A stretch of DNA of 64,000 nt from Kitasatospora albolonga. Lineage in GTDB: Bacteria > Actinomycetota > Actinomycetes > Streptomycetales > Streptomycetaceae. Below the pieces are notes generated by a model that saw only the letters and a program-made list of their open reading frames with translations, was not told where the DNA came from and did no database searches. A program made the position numbers and the translations under genes. Of this stretch, positions 53,263 through 63,976 are shown one piece after another. Each line of letters starts with the position of its first letter. Position 1 is the first letter of the stretch. The stretch lies in the NCBI GenBank assembly GCA_002082585.1, contig CP020563.1, positions 862,001 through 926,000 on the forward strand. The letters run 5' to 3'.

Positions 53263-54312
53263 TCACTCCCCGTCCGGGTCCGCCCGCTCCAGCGCCGGGC
53301 GCACCCCGGCCGTCGACTCGGTGAGCAGATAGTCGGCCGCGGCGGTGTCCGTCACCAGGCTGGTGACCAGACCGGACCGGAGTACGGCCCCGATCGCCGC
53401 CGCCTTGCGCAGGCCGCCCGCGATCGCCACCACCTCGGGAATCCGGCGCAGCCGGTCCGCCTCCACGGTGATGCAGCGCTCGCCCAGGTCGCGGCCGACT
53501 CTTCGGCCGTCGGAGTCGAAGAGGTGCGCGGACATCTCGGCGGCGACGCCGAGCGAGGCGTAGTGGGCGCGCTCCTCGTCGGAGAGCATGTCGTGGACCG
53601 TGGAGATGCCCGGCTCCCAGGAGCCGATGGACACGGCGGCGACCGTCACCTTGTCGAAGTACTCGAAGGCGCGGGCGATGCCCGTCTGCTCGCGGAGCGC
53701 GGCGGCCGTCGCCGGGTCGGGCAGCAGCATCGGGGCGTAGATGGGGTGGGCCTCGCCGCCGGAGACCTGGGCGGCCCGGCGGACCGCCTCGACGGAGCCG
53801 CGCTCGGCGGTGCCCGCGTCGTAGACCCCGGTCAGCTGGACGACCGTGCAGGGCGGCAGCCGGTCGAGCGCCGCCGCCATGTGGATGGTGGAGCGGCCCC
53901 AGGCCAGGCCGAGCACATCGCCCTCGGCCACCAGCTCGCCCAGGAGGTCGGCCGCGACCTCGCCGAGGTTCTCCGGGTCGGGGGCGTCGTCCTGCTCCTC
54001 GGCCGGGGACTCGACGACGACCGCGTGGCGCAGCCCGTAGCGGGCCCGGAGCGCGTCGGAGCGTTCGGCGTCCAGCTCGGCCGGCACCCGGATCTCGATC
54101 CGTACGAGATCACGCTCGAGGGCCGTCTCCAGGACCCGGGCCACCTTGAAGCGGCTGACGCCGAACTCCTCGGCGATCTGGATCTTGGACTTGCCCTCCA
54201 GGTAGAACCGGCGGGCCATGGCCGCCGCCTGCACCAGCTCCGCGGGTCCCATCCGCATGGCTGACCGACCCGCCGAGATGCCAGACACCGCGATCTCCTC
54301 ACTGCTGTTCAC
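53263..54312 (-). CDS. SorC/DeoR-type sugar-binding transcriptional regulator
   Basis: 349 residues. N-terminal helix-turn-helix (AAMARRFYLEGKSKIQIAEEFGVSRFKVARVLETAL, about 30-65) and a SorC sugar-phosphate-binding domain (LGLAWGRSTIHMAAAL, VYDAGTAERGS, VTVAAVSIGSWEPGIST, VVAIAGGLRKAAAIGAVLRSG). Likely senses a phosphorylated sugar. It lies downstream of rpe in the same direction (78 bp) and may answer to pentose-phosphate metabolites. Confidence 0.92.
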   Translation of the reverse strand: MNSSEEIAVSGISAGRSAMRMGPAELVQAAAMARRFYLEGKSKIQIAEEFGVSRFKVARVLETALERDLVRIEIRVPAELDAERSDALRARYGLRHAVVVESPAEEQDDAPDPENLGEVAADLLGELVAEGDVLGLAWGRSTIHMAAALDRLPPCTVVQLTGVYDAGTAERGSVEAVRRAAQVSGGEAHPIYAPMLLPDPATAAALREQTGIARAFEYFDKVTVAAVSIGSWEPGISTVHDMLSDEERAHYASLGVAAEMSAHLFDSDGRRVGRDLGERCITVEADRLRRIPEVVAIAGGLRKAAAIGAVLRSGLVTSLVTDTAAADYLLTESTAGVRPALERADPDGE

Positions 54313-54390
54313 ACGCCCGATACGCCTTCATCCTGTCAGATCCGGCGATCCTTGATCAGCCCCGTCGGGCCGCGTTCATCTGCCCTTTGC

Positions 54391-55074
54391 TCAGTGGCCG
54401 CACGCCCAGGGCGCGGCGGCCGTGACCGCCTCCGCCTGGGCCCGCAGACCCCGCACCGCCGCCGCCGGGTCCTCGGCCCCGTACACCGCCGAACCCGCGA
54501 CGAACACATCCGCGCCCGCCTCGGCGCACCGCTCGATCGTGGCAGTGGAGACCCCGCCGTCGACCTGGAGCCACAGCTCCAGGCCGTGCTTGGCGATCAG
54601 CTCCCGGGTGCGGCGGATCTTCGGCAGCATGATGTCCAGGAACGCCTGGCCGCCGAAGCCCGGTTCGACCGTCATGATCAGCAGCATGTCGAGCTCGGGG
54701 AGCAGGTCCTCGTACGGCTCGATGGGCGTCGCGGGCTTGAGCGCCATCGACGCCCGCGCCCCCTTCGCCCGGATCTCCCGCGCCAGGCGCACCGGCGCCG
54801 CCGCAGCCTCCACATGGAAGGTGACCGAGCCCGCACCGGCCTCGACGTACTGCGGGGCCCAGCGGTCCGGGTCCTCGATCATGAGGTGGCAGTCCAGCGG
54901 GGTGTCCGTGGCCTTGCCCAGCGCCTCGACGATCGGCACGCCGAGGGTCAGGTTGGGCACGAAGTGGTTGTCCATCACGTCGACATGGAGCCAGTCCGCG
55001 CCTTCGACGGCCTTCGCCTCCTCGGCGAGACGCGCGAAATCGGCGGACAGGATGCTGGGGTTGATCTGCGCCAT
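54391..55074 (-). CDS. rpe: ribulose-phosphate 3-epimerase
   Basis: 227 residues, TIM barrel. [31 protein letters not shown] (metal His/Asp), [30 protein letters not shown] and [13 protein letters not shown] are the family blocks. Interconverts ribulose-5-P and xylulose-5-P. The ATG at 55074 gives the conserved MAQINPSIL start. Part of the conserved fmt-rsmB-rpe neighbourhood. Confidence 0.97.
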   Translation of the reverse strand: MAQINPSILSADFARLAEEAKAVEGADWLHVDVMDNHFVPNLTLGVPIVEALGKATDTPLDCHLMIEDPDRWAPQYVEAGAGSVTFHVEAAAAPVRLAREIRAKGARASMALKPATPIEPYEDLLPELDMLLIMTVEPGFGGQAFLDIMLPKIRRTRELIAKHGLELWLQVDGGVSTATIERCAEAGADVFVAGSAVYGAEDPAAAVRGLRAQAEAVTAAAPWACGH

Positions 55075-55242
55075 GACCCAAGCCTGCCACGTTCCGCGCC
55101 GGTTCCCCGCCTCGGCGGTCACCAAAGCCTCACCGGGCCATCACAGTTCACGCATTCCCGGCATTTTGCCTGCGCTTTGCCGTTCTTTGCTGTGCGGGAG
55201 GCTGAACGGGGAGGCTTCCGCCGAGGCTGTACGCGGCGGTAT

Positions 55243-56676
55243 TCAGCCGGTCCTGCGCAGCAGAGCGAGATACATGGCGTCGGTCCCGTGCAGATGCGGC
55301 CACAGCTGGACGTCGGGCCCGTCGCCCAGCGCGGACACCCCCGGCATCAGCGGGCGGGCGTCGACCCACTCGGCCTCCACCGGCTCCCCGCCGCGCCCCT
55401 TCAGTACGTCCTCGACGACCACCCGGGTCTCCGCGAGGTGCGGCGAGCAGGTCGCGTAGCCGACGATCCCCCCGACCCGTACGGCCTTCAACGCCTCGCG
55501 CAGCAGGCCGCGTTGGAGCGGGGCGAAGTTCTCCAGGTCCTCGGCGCGCCGCCGCCAGCGGGCCTCCGGGCGGCGGCGCAGCGCGCCCAGGCCGGAGCAG
55601 GGCACGTCCATCAGGACGCGGTCGAAGGTGCCGGGGAGCCACGGCGGGCGGGTGCCGTCGGCGGTGACCACCTGGTACGGCCCCGGGTTCCCGGCGAGCG
55701 CCCGCTCGACCAGCCGGGCCCGGTGCGGCTGCTTCTCGGCGGCCAGCAGGGTCGCGCCCCGCTCGGCGGCGAGCGCGGCCAGCAGGGCGGCCTTGCCGCC
55801 GGGGCCCGCGCAGCCGTCCAGCCAGCGGGTGTCCCGGCCCTCCACGGGGGCGGCGGCGAGCGCGGCGGCCACCAGCTGGCTGCCCTCGTCCTGGACGCCC
55901 GCCCGGCCCTCCTGGACCGCCGTCAGCGCGCCGGGCTCGCCGCCCTCGGCCATCCGCACGGCATACGGCGACCAGCGGCCCGGCAGCGCGTTCTCGTCGC
56001 CGAGCGCCTTGACCAGCTCATCGGTGGTGGAGCGGCCGGGGCGGGCCACCAGCGTCACCTCGGGCCGCTCGTTGTCGGCCTCCAGCAGGTCCTCGATCCC
56101 GGCCCGGCCCCCGCCCAGCGCGTCCCAGAGGGCCGAGACGATCCAGCGCGGGTGGGAATGGACGACCGCGAGGTGGTCCTCGGCGTCCTCCTCGTACGAG
56201 GGAGCGACCTTCTCCACCCAGCCGTCCAGATCGTGCGCGGAGACCTTGCGCAGCACCGCGTTGACGAACTTCGCCCGCCCCTCGCCCAGCACCACCCGGG
56301 CCAGCTCCACACTGGCGGAGACGGCCGCGTGGGTGGGGATGCGGGTGCCCAGCAGCTGGTGGACCCCCATGTTGAGGACGTCGAGCACCGGCGGGTCGAC
56401 CTCGCGGAGCGGCCGGTCGATGCAGGCCGCGACGATCGCGTCGTACGTGCCCTGGCGGCGCAGCGTCCCGTAGACCAGCTCGGTGGCCAGCGCCGCGTCC
56501 CGCCCGTCGAAGTCGCCCTTGGCGCGGGCCTTCTTCAGCAGCGGGGGCAGCACGAGGTTGGCGTACGCGTCCCGCTCGTCGACGGCCCGCAGCGCCTCGA
56601 AGGCGAGGAAGCGGACGGGGTCCTTCTTGGGGCGGCGGTGGGGCTTGGCGGGACGGCGACGCGGCTGGTCGTTCAC
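55243..56676 (-). CDS. rsmB: 16S rRNA m5C967 methyltransferase
   Basis: 477 residues. N-terminal NusB-like RNA-binding domain (about 25-160) and C-terminal SAM methyltransferase: DGCAGPGGKAALLAAL (SAM motif), DVPCSGLGALRRRPEARWR and YATCSPHLAET with the two catalytic cysteines. Methylates C967 of 16S rRNA. The GTG at 56676 is preferred over an upstream ATG extension. It follows fmt by 93 bp. Confidence 0.95.
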   Translation of the reverse strand: MNDQPRRRPAKPHRRPKKDPVRFLAFEALRAVDERDAYANLVLPPLLKKARAKGDFDGRDAALATELVYGTLRRQGTYDAIVAACIDRPLREVDPPVLDVLNMGVHQLLGTRIPTHAAVSASVELARVVLGEGRAKFVNAVLRKVSAHDLDGWVEKVAPSYEEDAEDHLAVVHSHPRWIVSALWDALGGGRAGIEDLLEADNERPEVTLVARPGRSTTDELVKALGDENALPGRWSPYAVRMAEGGEPGALTAVQEGRAGVQDEGSQLVAAALAAAPVEGRDTRWLDGCAGPGGKAALLAALAAERGATLLAAEKQPHRARLVERALAGNPGPYQVVTADGTRPPWLPGTFDRVLMDVPCSGLGALRRRPEARWRRRAEDLENFAPLQRGLLREALKAVRVGGIVGYATCSPHLAETRVVVEDVLKGRGGEPVEAEWVDARPLMPGVSALGDGPDVQLWPHLHGTDAMYLALLRRTG

Positions 56677-56769
56677 GTGAAAGGTGCTCCGCGGGAAGGT
56701 GAGGGGGCGAACCCTCCCAGCGTACGTCGCCGTCATCAGGCCCTCGAACGAGAGGTTCCGCGCGAGGTG

Positions 56770-57702
56770 CTACGCGCCCAGCAGCTCACCGTGGACGATC
56801 CGCACGCCGCGCGCCCAGTCGGCGGCCTTCATCGGCTTCTTGCCCTGCGGCTGGACCCAGAGCAGCTCGACGGCGTGCGAGCCGGTGCCCACGTACACGT
56901 TGTTCTTCGCCGCCGACAGTTCGCCGGGCGCCAGGTCGGTGCGGTCCAGGACGGGCGTCGCCTGGACGAGCTTGAGCCGCTCGCCCCGGAACAGGGTCCA
57001 GGCGCCGGGCGCGGGGGTGCAGCCGCGCACCACCCGGTCCACGCGCAGGGCGGGGGCCGACCAGTCGACCCGGGCGTCCTCCACCGTGATCTTCGGGGCC
57101 AGGGTGACGCCGTCGTGGGGCTGCGGAACGGCGTGCAGGGTGCCGTCCTCGATGCCGTCCATGGTGGCCGCGAGCAGCCCGGCCCCGGCGAAGGCGAGCC
57201 GGGTGAGCAGGTCGCCGCTGGTGTCGGTGGGGCGGATCTCCTCGGTGAGGACCCCGTAGACCGGACCGGAGTCGAGCCCCTCCTCGATCAGGAAGGTCGA
57301 GGCGCCGGTCACCTCGTCCCCGGCCATCAGGGAGTGCTGTACGGGCGCGGCGCCGCGCCAGGCGGGCAGCAGCGAGAAGTGCAGGTTGACCCAGCCCCGG
57401 GCGGGCACGTCGAGGGCCGCCTTGGGCAGCAGGGCGCCGTAGGCGACGACCGGGCAGCAGTCCGGGGCGATCTCGCGCAGCCGGGCGAGGAAGTCCTCGT
57501 CACGGGGCTTCACGGGCTTGAGGACCTCGATCCCCGCCTCCGCCGCCCGCTCGGCCACCGGGCTGGCCACCAGCCTGCGGCCGCGCCCGGCGGGGGCGTC
57601 GGGCCGGGTCACGACGGCGGCCACCTCGTGGCGGTCGGAGGCGATCAGGGCGTCCAGGGCGGGGACGGCGACCTCGGGGGTACCGGCGAAGACGAGCTTC
57701 AT
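56770..57702 (-). CDS. fmt: methionyl-tRNA formyltransferase
   Basis: 310 residues. Formylates initiator Met-t[23 protein letters not shown] start, catalytic [25 protein letters not shown] (Asn-His and SLLP), and [16 protein letters not shown] are diagnostic; the C-terminal 100 residues form the OB-fold tRNA-binding domain. The ATG at 57702 is the conserved start. First gene of the fmt-rsmB-rpe row. Confidence 0.97.
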   Translation of the reverse strand: MKLVFAGTPEVAVPALDALIASDRHEVAAVVTRPDAPAGRGRRLVASPVAERAAEAGIEVLKPVKPRDEDFLARLREIAPDCCPVVAYGALLPKAALDVPARGWVNLHFSLLPAWRGAAPVQHSLMAGDEVTGASTFLIEEGLDSGPVYGVLTEEIRPTDTSGDLLTRLAFAGAGLLAATMDGIEDGTLHAVPQPHDGVTLAPKITVEDARVDWSAPALRVDRVVRGCTPAPGAWTLFRGERLKLVQATPVLDRTDLAPGELSAAKNNVYVGTGSHAVELLWVQPQGKKPMKAADWARGVRIVHGELLGA

Positions 57703-57805
57703 GGGTGGCTGACTGCCTCTCGGGCTTCTCGGACTCCTGCGCCTCTCGGCCGGGCCAGGACGTACGGTGACGAGCAGCACACCAGTCTAAGGGGTGGCCT
57801 CCGGG

Positions 57806-57995
57806 GCGCACGGGGGGCTCAGCCGCTGGGAGCGCACCGGTGATCAGGGGACTCGACCGGCGTGGCGCACGGGCGGTCAGGGGGCCGCTCGCCGTGGGCA
57901 CACTGGTGAGTCAGAGGACTCAACCCCTTTGAGCGCACTGGCGGTCGAAGGGGCGCAGTCCTTCCGCCCGCACGGCGATCAGGGGGCGCGCGTGC
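57806..57995. repeat. degenerate ~33-bp tandem repeat array, six units
   Basis: The core GCGCAC followed by a GG-x-GRTCAGGGG-type tail recurs at 57806, 57832, 57865, 57896 (GGGCAC), 57933 and 57967 (CCGCAC), with spacings of 26 to 37 bp. The array fills most of the 437-bp divergent gap between fmt and the HTH gene. Units are too divergent for CRISPR. It could be a cluster of regulator sites or a remnant of a repetitive element. Confidence 0.5.
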
Positions 57996-58040
57996 GCCGC
58001 GCACGCCCCGTGCATATGCACATACGCCCCGATAGCGTGA

Positions 58041-58700
<660 letters not shown>

Positions 58701-58776
58701 CGGTCCGCACACGCCCCCGGAGCGGCGGTCTCCCCGGCCCGCCGCCCCGCTCGCGCCCGAGGCCGACCGGGCACTC

Positions 58777-58831
58777 GAGCGATACGGGGCAGGCTGTCGG
58801 CCCTCAAGCGATACGGGACAGGCCGTCAGCC
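58777..58831. repeat. 26-bp direct repeat, two copies
   Basis: GAGCGATACGGGGCAGGCTG plus TCGGCC (58777-58802) is followed three bases later by AAGCGATACGGGACAGGCCG plus TCAGCC (58806-58831), 22 of 26 identical, in the gap between the HTH gene and the convergent priA end. Confidence 0.6.
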
Positions 58832-58892
58832 ACCGCAGCCCCGGCAGACCCCCACCCGGATACCCCGGCAGCCGGAGGTCCGGCGGGGCGGT

Positions 58893-61061
58893 TCACCCGA
58901 TGTCCGGCGGGTCGATCCTGATCCGCACCTGCTGCTCTCCCCCGCCCTTGGCCGTACGCGCCGCCTGTGCCTTCTTCAGGGCACCCGCCAGCGCCGCCCC
59001 GCGTCCCGGCACCACCCGGATCAGGGCCCGCTCCCAGCTCTCGCCGGGCGGGGCGTCCGACGGTCTGCGCGGGCGGCCCGGCGCGGGCGGCGGGACCGGG
59101 ACCGGGCCCAGGATCTCGGCCTCCGGCGGGAGTCCGGCCGTGGCGAGGAAGGATGCCAGGGCCTCGGCGGGGCCGGTCACCGAGGCCATCCGGGAGACCG
59201 GCGGGAAGCGCAGCTCGGCCCGGTCCGCCAGCTCGCGGCGGGCGAAGCCGGCCGGGTCCCAGCGGACCAGTGCCTGCACCGGGCGCAGCGTCGGCTCGGC
59301 CACGATCACCACCGTGCCGCCCTCCTCCTGCCCCCGTACGAGTGCGCCCGCCGCCGTCCACCGGCGCAGCGCCTCCTCCCCCGCCCGCAGGTCGGGCCTC
59401 CCGAGCATGGCCCAGCCGTCCAGGAGCAGCGCCGCCGCGTACCCGCCCTCGGCGACGGGCTCCGCGCCGGGCGTCGAGACGACCAGTGCGGGGGCGGCCG
59501 GGACCGCGTCCAGGATGTGGTCCCGGCCCGAGGTGCGGACGGGCACGGCGGGGAAGGCCCGGCCCAGCTCCTCGGCGGTGCGGCGGGCCCCGACGATCTG
59601 CGCGCGGAGCCGGTGGGAGCCGCACTCCGCGCAGTGCCAGGCGCGCTCGGCCTGCCCGCACCAGGCGCAGTTCAGGTCCTGCTGGTCCGGTGCCTCCAGG
59701 GGCCCGGCGCAGTGGCGGCAGCGGGCGGGGGTGCGGCAGCGTTCGCAGGCGAGGCGGGGCGCATACCCCCGGCGGGGCACCTGGACCAGCACCGGGCCGC
59801 TGCGCAGGCCGTCGCGCACGGTCTGCCAGGCGAGGCTGGGCAGCCGGGCGGAGCGGGCGGCGCCGTCCCGGGCCAGCTCGCCGTCGCCGACCGTACGGAT
59901 GAGGGGCGCGGCCCGCCGCAGCTGCTCCCGGTCCGCGAGGAGGGGCAGCGCCCAGCCGCTCTCCACGAGCTGGGCGGCCTCGACCGTGCAGCTCGTGGAG
60001 CCGAGCAGGAAGGCGCACCGGCCCTGGGCGGCCCGCAGCTCCAGGACCTCGCGGACGTGCGGGAAGGGGGCGTTGGTGTCGCTGTGGCTGGAGTCCCCGT
60101 CGTCCCAGACGGCGACCAGGCCGAGGTCCCGGACGGGGGCGAACATGGCGGCCCGGGTCCCGACGACCGCCCGCACCGAGCCCCGGCGCACCGCGAGCCA
60201 CTGGCGGTAGCGCTTCTCGGGGCCGGATTCGGCGGTGAGCAGGGCGTGCCGCCCCGTACCGAGCACCTCGGTCAGGGCCGCGTCGACCCGTCCGGCCGCC
60301 CGACCGTCCGGGACGACGACGAGCGCGCCGCGCCCCGAGGAGAGCGTCGCCGCGACGGCGCGGGCGATCTCGGCGGGCCAGTGGGGTCCCGGGAGGGCCG
60401 TCCAGACGGCCCGGGGCGCACCGCCCTCGGCCAGGGCCCGGAGGAAGGCGGGGCCCTGCCCGTACCGCTCCCAGGTGCCCGGCTCGGGGGGCGGGGGCGG
60501 GGGCAGCGGCTCCGGGGAGGGCCTGGACTCGGCGCGGCCGTTGCGGGGCGGGACGGCGAGCTGGAGGACGTCGGCGAGGCTGCCCGCGTACCGGTCGGCC
60601 ACGGCGCGGGAGAGGGCGAGCAGCTCGGGGCCGAGGACCGGCTCCGGGGAGACCACATAGGCGAGGGCGGCCAGCGTGCCCTCGTAGTCGGACTCGGCGC
60701 GGCGCCCGACGATGAACCCGTCGATCAGGCCGCCCCCCTCGCGCCGCCCGCCCTGGACGTTGTGGCGCCCGGCGCCGAACCGCACCCGTACCCGGACACC
60801 CGGCTGCGCGTCGGCGTCCAGCTCCTCGGGGACCGCGTAGTCGAAGTACTGGTCGAGGTGGAGGACCCCCTTGTTGACCAGGACCCGGGCCACGGGCAGC
60901 TCCTTGGCGAGCGGGGCGCCGCGCCAGGTGCGCGGCTTGGCGCGGGGGACCTTGGCCCGGCGCACGGTCTCCCGGATCAGCGCAAGCTGCTCCGGCGCCC
61001 CGGCACCGGGCTCGGGCGCCCCCGCACCGGGCTCGGCGGACTGCTCGTTCTCGCTGCTCAC
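58893..61061 (-). CDS. priA: primosomal protein N' (PriA), helicase motifs degenerate
   Basis: 722 residues. N-terminal DNA-binding domain (ARVLVNKGVLHLDQYFDYAVPEEL, VRVRFGAGRHNVQG) and the complete zinc-cysteine array (CERCRTPARCRHCAG...CAWCGQAERAWHCAECG) identify PriA. However, the Walker A loop is replaced (RGALVVVPDGRAAGRVDAAL follows without GKT) and DEEH by AVWDDGDSSHSD, as known for actinobacterial PriA, so it probably lacks ATPase activity and acts as a replication-restart scaffold. GTG at 61061 with AGGA eight bases upstream. Downstream of metK. Confidence 0.92.
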   Translation of the reverse strand: MSSENEQSAEPGAGAPEPGAGAPEQLALIRETVRRAKVPRAKPRTWRGAPLAKELPVARVLVNKGVLHLDQYFDYAVPEELDADAQPGVRVRVRFGAGRHNVQGGRREGGGLIDGFIVGRRAESDYEGTLAALAYVVSPEPVLGPELLALSRAVADRYAGSLADVLQLAVPPRNGRAESRPSPEPLPPPPPPEPGTWERYGQGPAFLRALAEGGAPRAVWTALPGPHWPAEIARAVAATLSSGRGALVVVPDGRAAGRVDAALTEVLGTGRHALLTAESGPEKRYRQWLAVRRGSVRAVVGTRAAMFAPVRDLGLVAVWDDGDSSHSDTNAPFPHVREVLELRAAQGRCAFLLGSTSCTVEAAQLVESGWALPLLADREQLRRAAPLIRTVGDGELARDGAARSARLPSLAWQTVRDGLRSGPVLVQVPRRGYAPRLACERCRTPARCRHCAGPLEAPDQQDLNCAWCGQAERAWHCAECGSHRLRAQIVGARRTAEELGRAFPAVPVRTSGRDHILDAVPAAPALVVSTPGAEPVAEGGYAAALLLDGWAMLGRPDLRAGEEALRRWTAAGALVRGQEEGGTVVIVAEPTLRPVQALVRWDPAGFARRELADRAELRFPPVSRMASVTGPAEALASFLATAGLPPEAEILGPVPVPPPAPGRPRRPSDAPPGESWERALIRVVPGRGAALAGALKKAQAARTAKGGGEQQVRIRIDPPDIG

Positions 61062-61117
61062 AGCCAAATTCCTACCAGACGGCACTGACAGCGTCGGCCC
61101 GCGCGAAGAAGCAGAGC

Positions 61118-61157
61118 AGCGGGGCCCGGCCACCGCGTTCGGTGTCCGGGCCCCGCT
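61118..61157 (-). terminator. terminator between metK and priA
   Basis: AGCGGGGCCCGG (61118-61129) and CCGGGCCCCGCT (61146-61157) form a perfect 12-bp stem, with CACCG/CGGTG pairing inside the loop, 28 bp after the metK stop. Confidence 0.8.
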
Positions 61158-61185
61158 GTCGCTCGCTGGTGACGCCTTGCGGTCC

Positions 61186-62394
61186 TTACAGACCGGCGGC
61201 CGCGCGGAGGGCGTCCACGCGGTCGGTGCGCTCCCAGGTGAAGTCGGGGAGCTCGCGGCCGAAGTGTCCGTACGCGGCGGTCTGGGCGTAGATCGGGCGC
61301 AGCAGGTCGAGGTCGCGGATGATCGCGGCCGGGCGGAGGTCGAAGACCTCGGCGATCGCGTTCTCGATCTTCTCCGTGTCGATGGCGGCGGTGCCGAAGG
61401 TCTCGACGAAGAGTCCGACGGGCTCGGCCTTGCCGATCGCGTAGGCGACCTGGACCTCACAGCGGCTGGCGAGCCCGGCCGCGACGACGTTCTTCGCGAC
61501 CCAGCGCATCGCGTACGCCGCCGAGCGGTCGACCTTGGACGGGTCCTTGCCCGAGAACGCACCACCACCGTGACGGGCCATCCCGCCGTAGGTGTCGATG
61601 ATGATCTTGCGGCCGGTCAGCCCGGCGTCACCCATCGGGCCGCCGATCTCGAAACGCCCGGTCGGGTTCACCAGGAGCCGGTAGCCCTCGGTGTCCAGCT
61701 TGATCCCGTCCTCGACCAGCTGCCCGAGCACATGCTCGACCACGAACTCCCGGATGTCCGGCGCAAGGAGGGAGTCCAGGTCGATGTCGCTGGCGTGCTG
61801 CGAGGAGACGACCACGGTGTCCAGACGGACCGCCTTGTCACCGTCGTACTCGATGGTCACCTGCGTCTTGCCGTCCGGGCGCAGGTAAGGGATCGTCCCG
61901 TTCTTCCGGACCTCCGACAGGCGCCGCGAGAGACGGTGCGCGATGTGGATCGGGAGCGGCATCAGCTCCGGCGTCTCGTCGCAGGCATACCCGAACATCA
62001 GGCCCTGGTCGCCCGCACCCTGCTTGTCGAGCTCGTCCTCATCACCCTCGACCCGCTTCTCGTACGCGGTGTCGACACCCTGGGCGATGTCCGGCGACTG
62101 CGCGCCGATGGAGACCGAGACGCCGCAGGACGCACCGTCGAAGCCCTTCTTCGAGGAGTCGTAGCCGATCTCCAGCACCTTGTTGCGCACGAGGTTGGGA
62201 ATGTCGGCATACGCCTTGGTCGTCACCTCGCCCGCGACATGCACCAGACCGGTGGTGATCAAGGTCTCGACCGCGACACGCGAGGCCGGGTCCTCACGCA
62301 GAAGCGCATCGAGAATCGTGTCGCTGATCTGGTCAGCGATCTTGTCGGGGTGACCCTCGGTGACAGATTCCGAGGTGAACAGACGGCGGGACAC
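61186..62394 (-). CDS. metK: S-adenosylmethionine synthetase
   Basis: 402 residues. [33 protein letters not shown], the phosphate-loop [16 protein letters not shown] and [15 protein letters not shown] are all conserved. Makes SAM from methionine and ATP; it would supply the radical SAM and methyltransferase enzymes among others. No recognisable SAM riboswitch in the 235-bp leader. Lies between coaBC and priA in the conserved order. Confidence 0.98.
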   Translation of the reverse strand: MSRRLFTSESVTEGHPDKIADQISDTILDALLREDPASRVAVETLITTGLVHVAGEVTTKAYADIPNLVRNKVLEIGYDSSKKGFDGASCGVSVSIGAQSPDIAQGVDTAYEKRVEGDEDELDKQGAGDQGLMFGYACDETPELMPLPIHIAHRLSRRLSEVRKNGTIPYLRPDGKTQVTIEYDGDKAVRLDTVVVSSQHASDIDLDSLLAPDIREFVVEHVLGQLVEDGIKLDTEGYRLLVNPTGRFEIGGPMGDAGLTGRKIIIDTYGGMARHGGGAFSGKDPSKVDRSAAYAMRWVAKNVVAAGLASRCEVQVAYAIGKAEPVGLFVETFGTAAIDTEKIENAIAEVFDLRPAAIIRDLDLLRPIYAQTAAYGHFGRELPDFTWERTDRVDALRAAAGL

Positions 62395-62565
62395 ATCGCT
62401 CCCTGGGGTTGCAGCGGCTGCTGGCTGATCATGGGTGGTACGGCCGAGAGCTGCGCTCGGCGCGTGCCGTGGACCAGTTTATCGGGCGCGCCCGGCGGCC
62501 GGGGCATGCGTCTCGCCCTTTGGAGCGCGACAGCCCGTGACACAGCGGACACCTGAAGGAAAATC

Positions 62566-62582
62566 GACCCCTCAGGAGGGTC
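62566..62582 (-). terminator. terminator after coaBC
   Basis: On the minus strand GACCCTCCTGAGGGGTC forms a short stem with a CTG-centred loop and is followed by GATTTTCC, 48 bp beyond the coaBC stop. The rest of the 235-bp gap up to metK should contain the metK promoter; no riboswitch is evident. Confidence 0.7.
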
Positions 62583-62629
62583 ATTCTGCCCCGGTACGAT
62601 CCACTTTGGCTCGCCCGGAGGGTTGATTG

Positions 62630-63838
62630 TCACATCTCCTGGAACCTGCCCGAAACCAGATCCCAGACCGTGTCGGCCAGGGCTTCCTTGGGCCCGTACG
62701 GCACCGGGGTCTCCGTTCCGTCCGCCCCGAGGACGACCGCCTCGTTCTCCTCGGAGCCGAAGGTCCGGCGCTCCCCCACCTCGTTGACCACGAGCAGATC
62801 GCACCCCTTGCGGCGGAGCTTGGCCCGGCCGTTGGCGAGGACGTCGTCGGTCTCGGCGGCGAAGCCCACCACGACCTGGCCCTCCCGGGGCCGCTCGGAA
62901 GCGACCTCGGCGAGGATGTCGGGGTTCCGGACCAGGGTGACGGCGGGCGCCTCCTCGCCGTCCTTCTTCTTGATCTTGCCCGGCGCGTACGCGGCGGGCC
63001 GGAAGTCGGCCACCGCCGCCGCCATCACCACGACGTCCGCGTCGGCGGCCGCCTTCAGGACGGCCTCGCGCAGCTGGACCGCCGTCCCCACCCGTACGAC
63101 ATCGGCCCCGGCCGGGTCGGGCAGCTGGGTGTTGGCCTCGATCAGGGTGACGCGGGCGCCCCGGGCCACGGCGGTGCGCGCGAGCGCGTACCCCTGCTTG
63201 CCGGAGGAGCGGTTGCCGAGGTAGCGCACCGGGTCCAGGGGCTCGCGGGTGCCGCCCGCGCTGATCACCACATGGCGGCCCGCGAGATCGGGCTCGGTGA
63301 CCCCGCGCGCCAGCACCCGGCGGCAGACCTCGAAGATCTCGCCCGGGTCGGGCAGCCGCCCCTTGCCGGTGTCGACGCCGGTGAGCCGCCCCACGGCGGG
63401 CTCGATGACGACGGCGCCCCGGCGGCGCAGGGTCGCCACGTTCTCCTGGGTGGCCGGGTGCTCCCACATCTCGGTGTGCATGGCGGGGGCGAAGACCACC
63501 GGACAGCGGGCGGTCAGGAGCGTGTTGGTGAGCAGGTCGTCGGCGAGCCCGTGGGCGGCCTTGGCCAGCATGTCGGCGGTGGCCGGGGCGACCACGACGA
63601 GGTCGGCGTGCTGCCCGATCCGGACGTGCGGAACCTCGTGGACATCGTCCCAGACCTGGTCGGAGACGGGGTGGCCGGAGAGCGCCGACCAGGTGGCCGC
63701 GCCCACGAAGTGCAGCGAGGAGGCGGTCGGGACGACCCGTACATCGTGCCCGGACTCGGTCAGTCGGCGCAGCAGCTCGCACGCCTTGTAGGCGGCGATG
63801 CCCCCGCTGACCCCCAGGACGACCTTCGGCTTGTCCAC
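62630..63838 (-). CDS. coaBC: bifunctional phosphopantothenoylcysteine decarboxylase/synthetase
   Basis: 402 residues. CoaC part: VLGVSGGIAAYKACELLRRL, FMN-site VVVAPATADMLAKAAHG and FAPAMHTEMWEHPAT (Asn/His-Met flap). CoaB part from about 185: VVISAGGTREPLDPVRYLGNRSSGKQG and AAAVADFRP, plus KIKK. Makes 4'-phosphopantetheine for coenzyme A. The GTG at 63838 with GGGGAG upstream is the conserved start (VDKPKVVLG). Downstream of rpoZ. Confidence 0.97.
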   Translation of the reverse strand: MDKPKVVLGVSGGIAAYKACELLRRLTESGHDVRVVPTASSLHFVGAATWSALSGHPVSDQVWDDVHEVPHVRIGQHADLVVVAPATADMLAKAAHGLADDLLTNTLLTARCPVVFAPAMHTEMWEHPATQENVATLRRRGAVVIEPAVGRLTGVDTGKGRLPDPGEIFEVCRRVLARGVTEPDLAGRHVVISAGGTREPLDPVRYLGNRSSGKQGYALARTAVARGARVTLIEANTQLPDPAGADVVRVGTAVQLREAVLKAAADADVVVMAAAVADFRPAAYAPGKIKKKDGEEAPAVTLVRNPDILAEVASERPREGQVVVGFAAETDDVLANGRAKLRRKGCDLLVVNEVGERRTFGSEENEAVVLGADGTETPVPYGPKEALADTVWDLVSGRFQEM

Positions 63839-63925
63839 TGCGTCTCCCCGCACTCGGCAACGTAAGAACGTAGCTCCATGCTGCCTCACCGCGCGGAACG
63901 TGTTCACCCGGCCCCGGACACACCT

Positions 63926-63954
63926 CAGGCCCGGCGGACGGGCCGCCGGGCCTG
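63926..63954. terminator. stem-loop downstream of probable rpoZ
   Basis: CAGGCCCGGCGG (63926-63937) and CCGCCGGGCCTG (63943-63954) form a perfect 12-bp stem with a 5-nt loop between the coaBC start and the upstream gene's stop. Confidence 0.75.
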
Positions 63955-63976
63955 GGAGTGAAGGTGCTTGTCCTGC

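Noticed and set aside
54352..57843. 1163-codon plus-strand frame
   Set aside because: Antisense shadow across rpe, rsmB and fmt, all of which carry clear family motifs on the minus strand.
57806..57995. CRISPR array
   Set aside because: Units are degenerate, spacing varies from 26 to 37 bp, there are no constant repeats separated by unique spacers, and there are no cas genes.
62395..62629. SAM riboswitch before metK
   Set aside because: The leader shows only the coaBC terminator and no arrangement of helices matching a known SAM aptamer.
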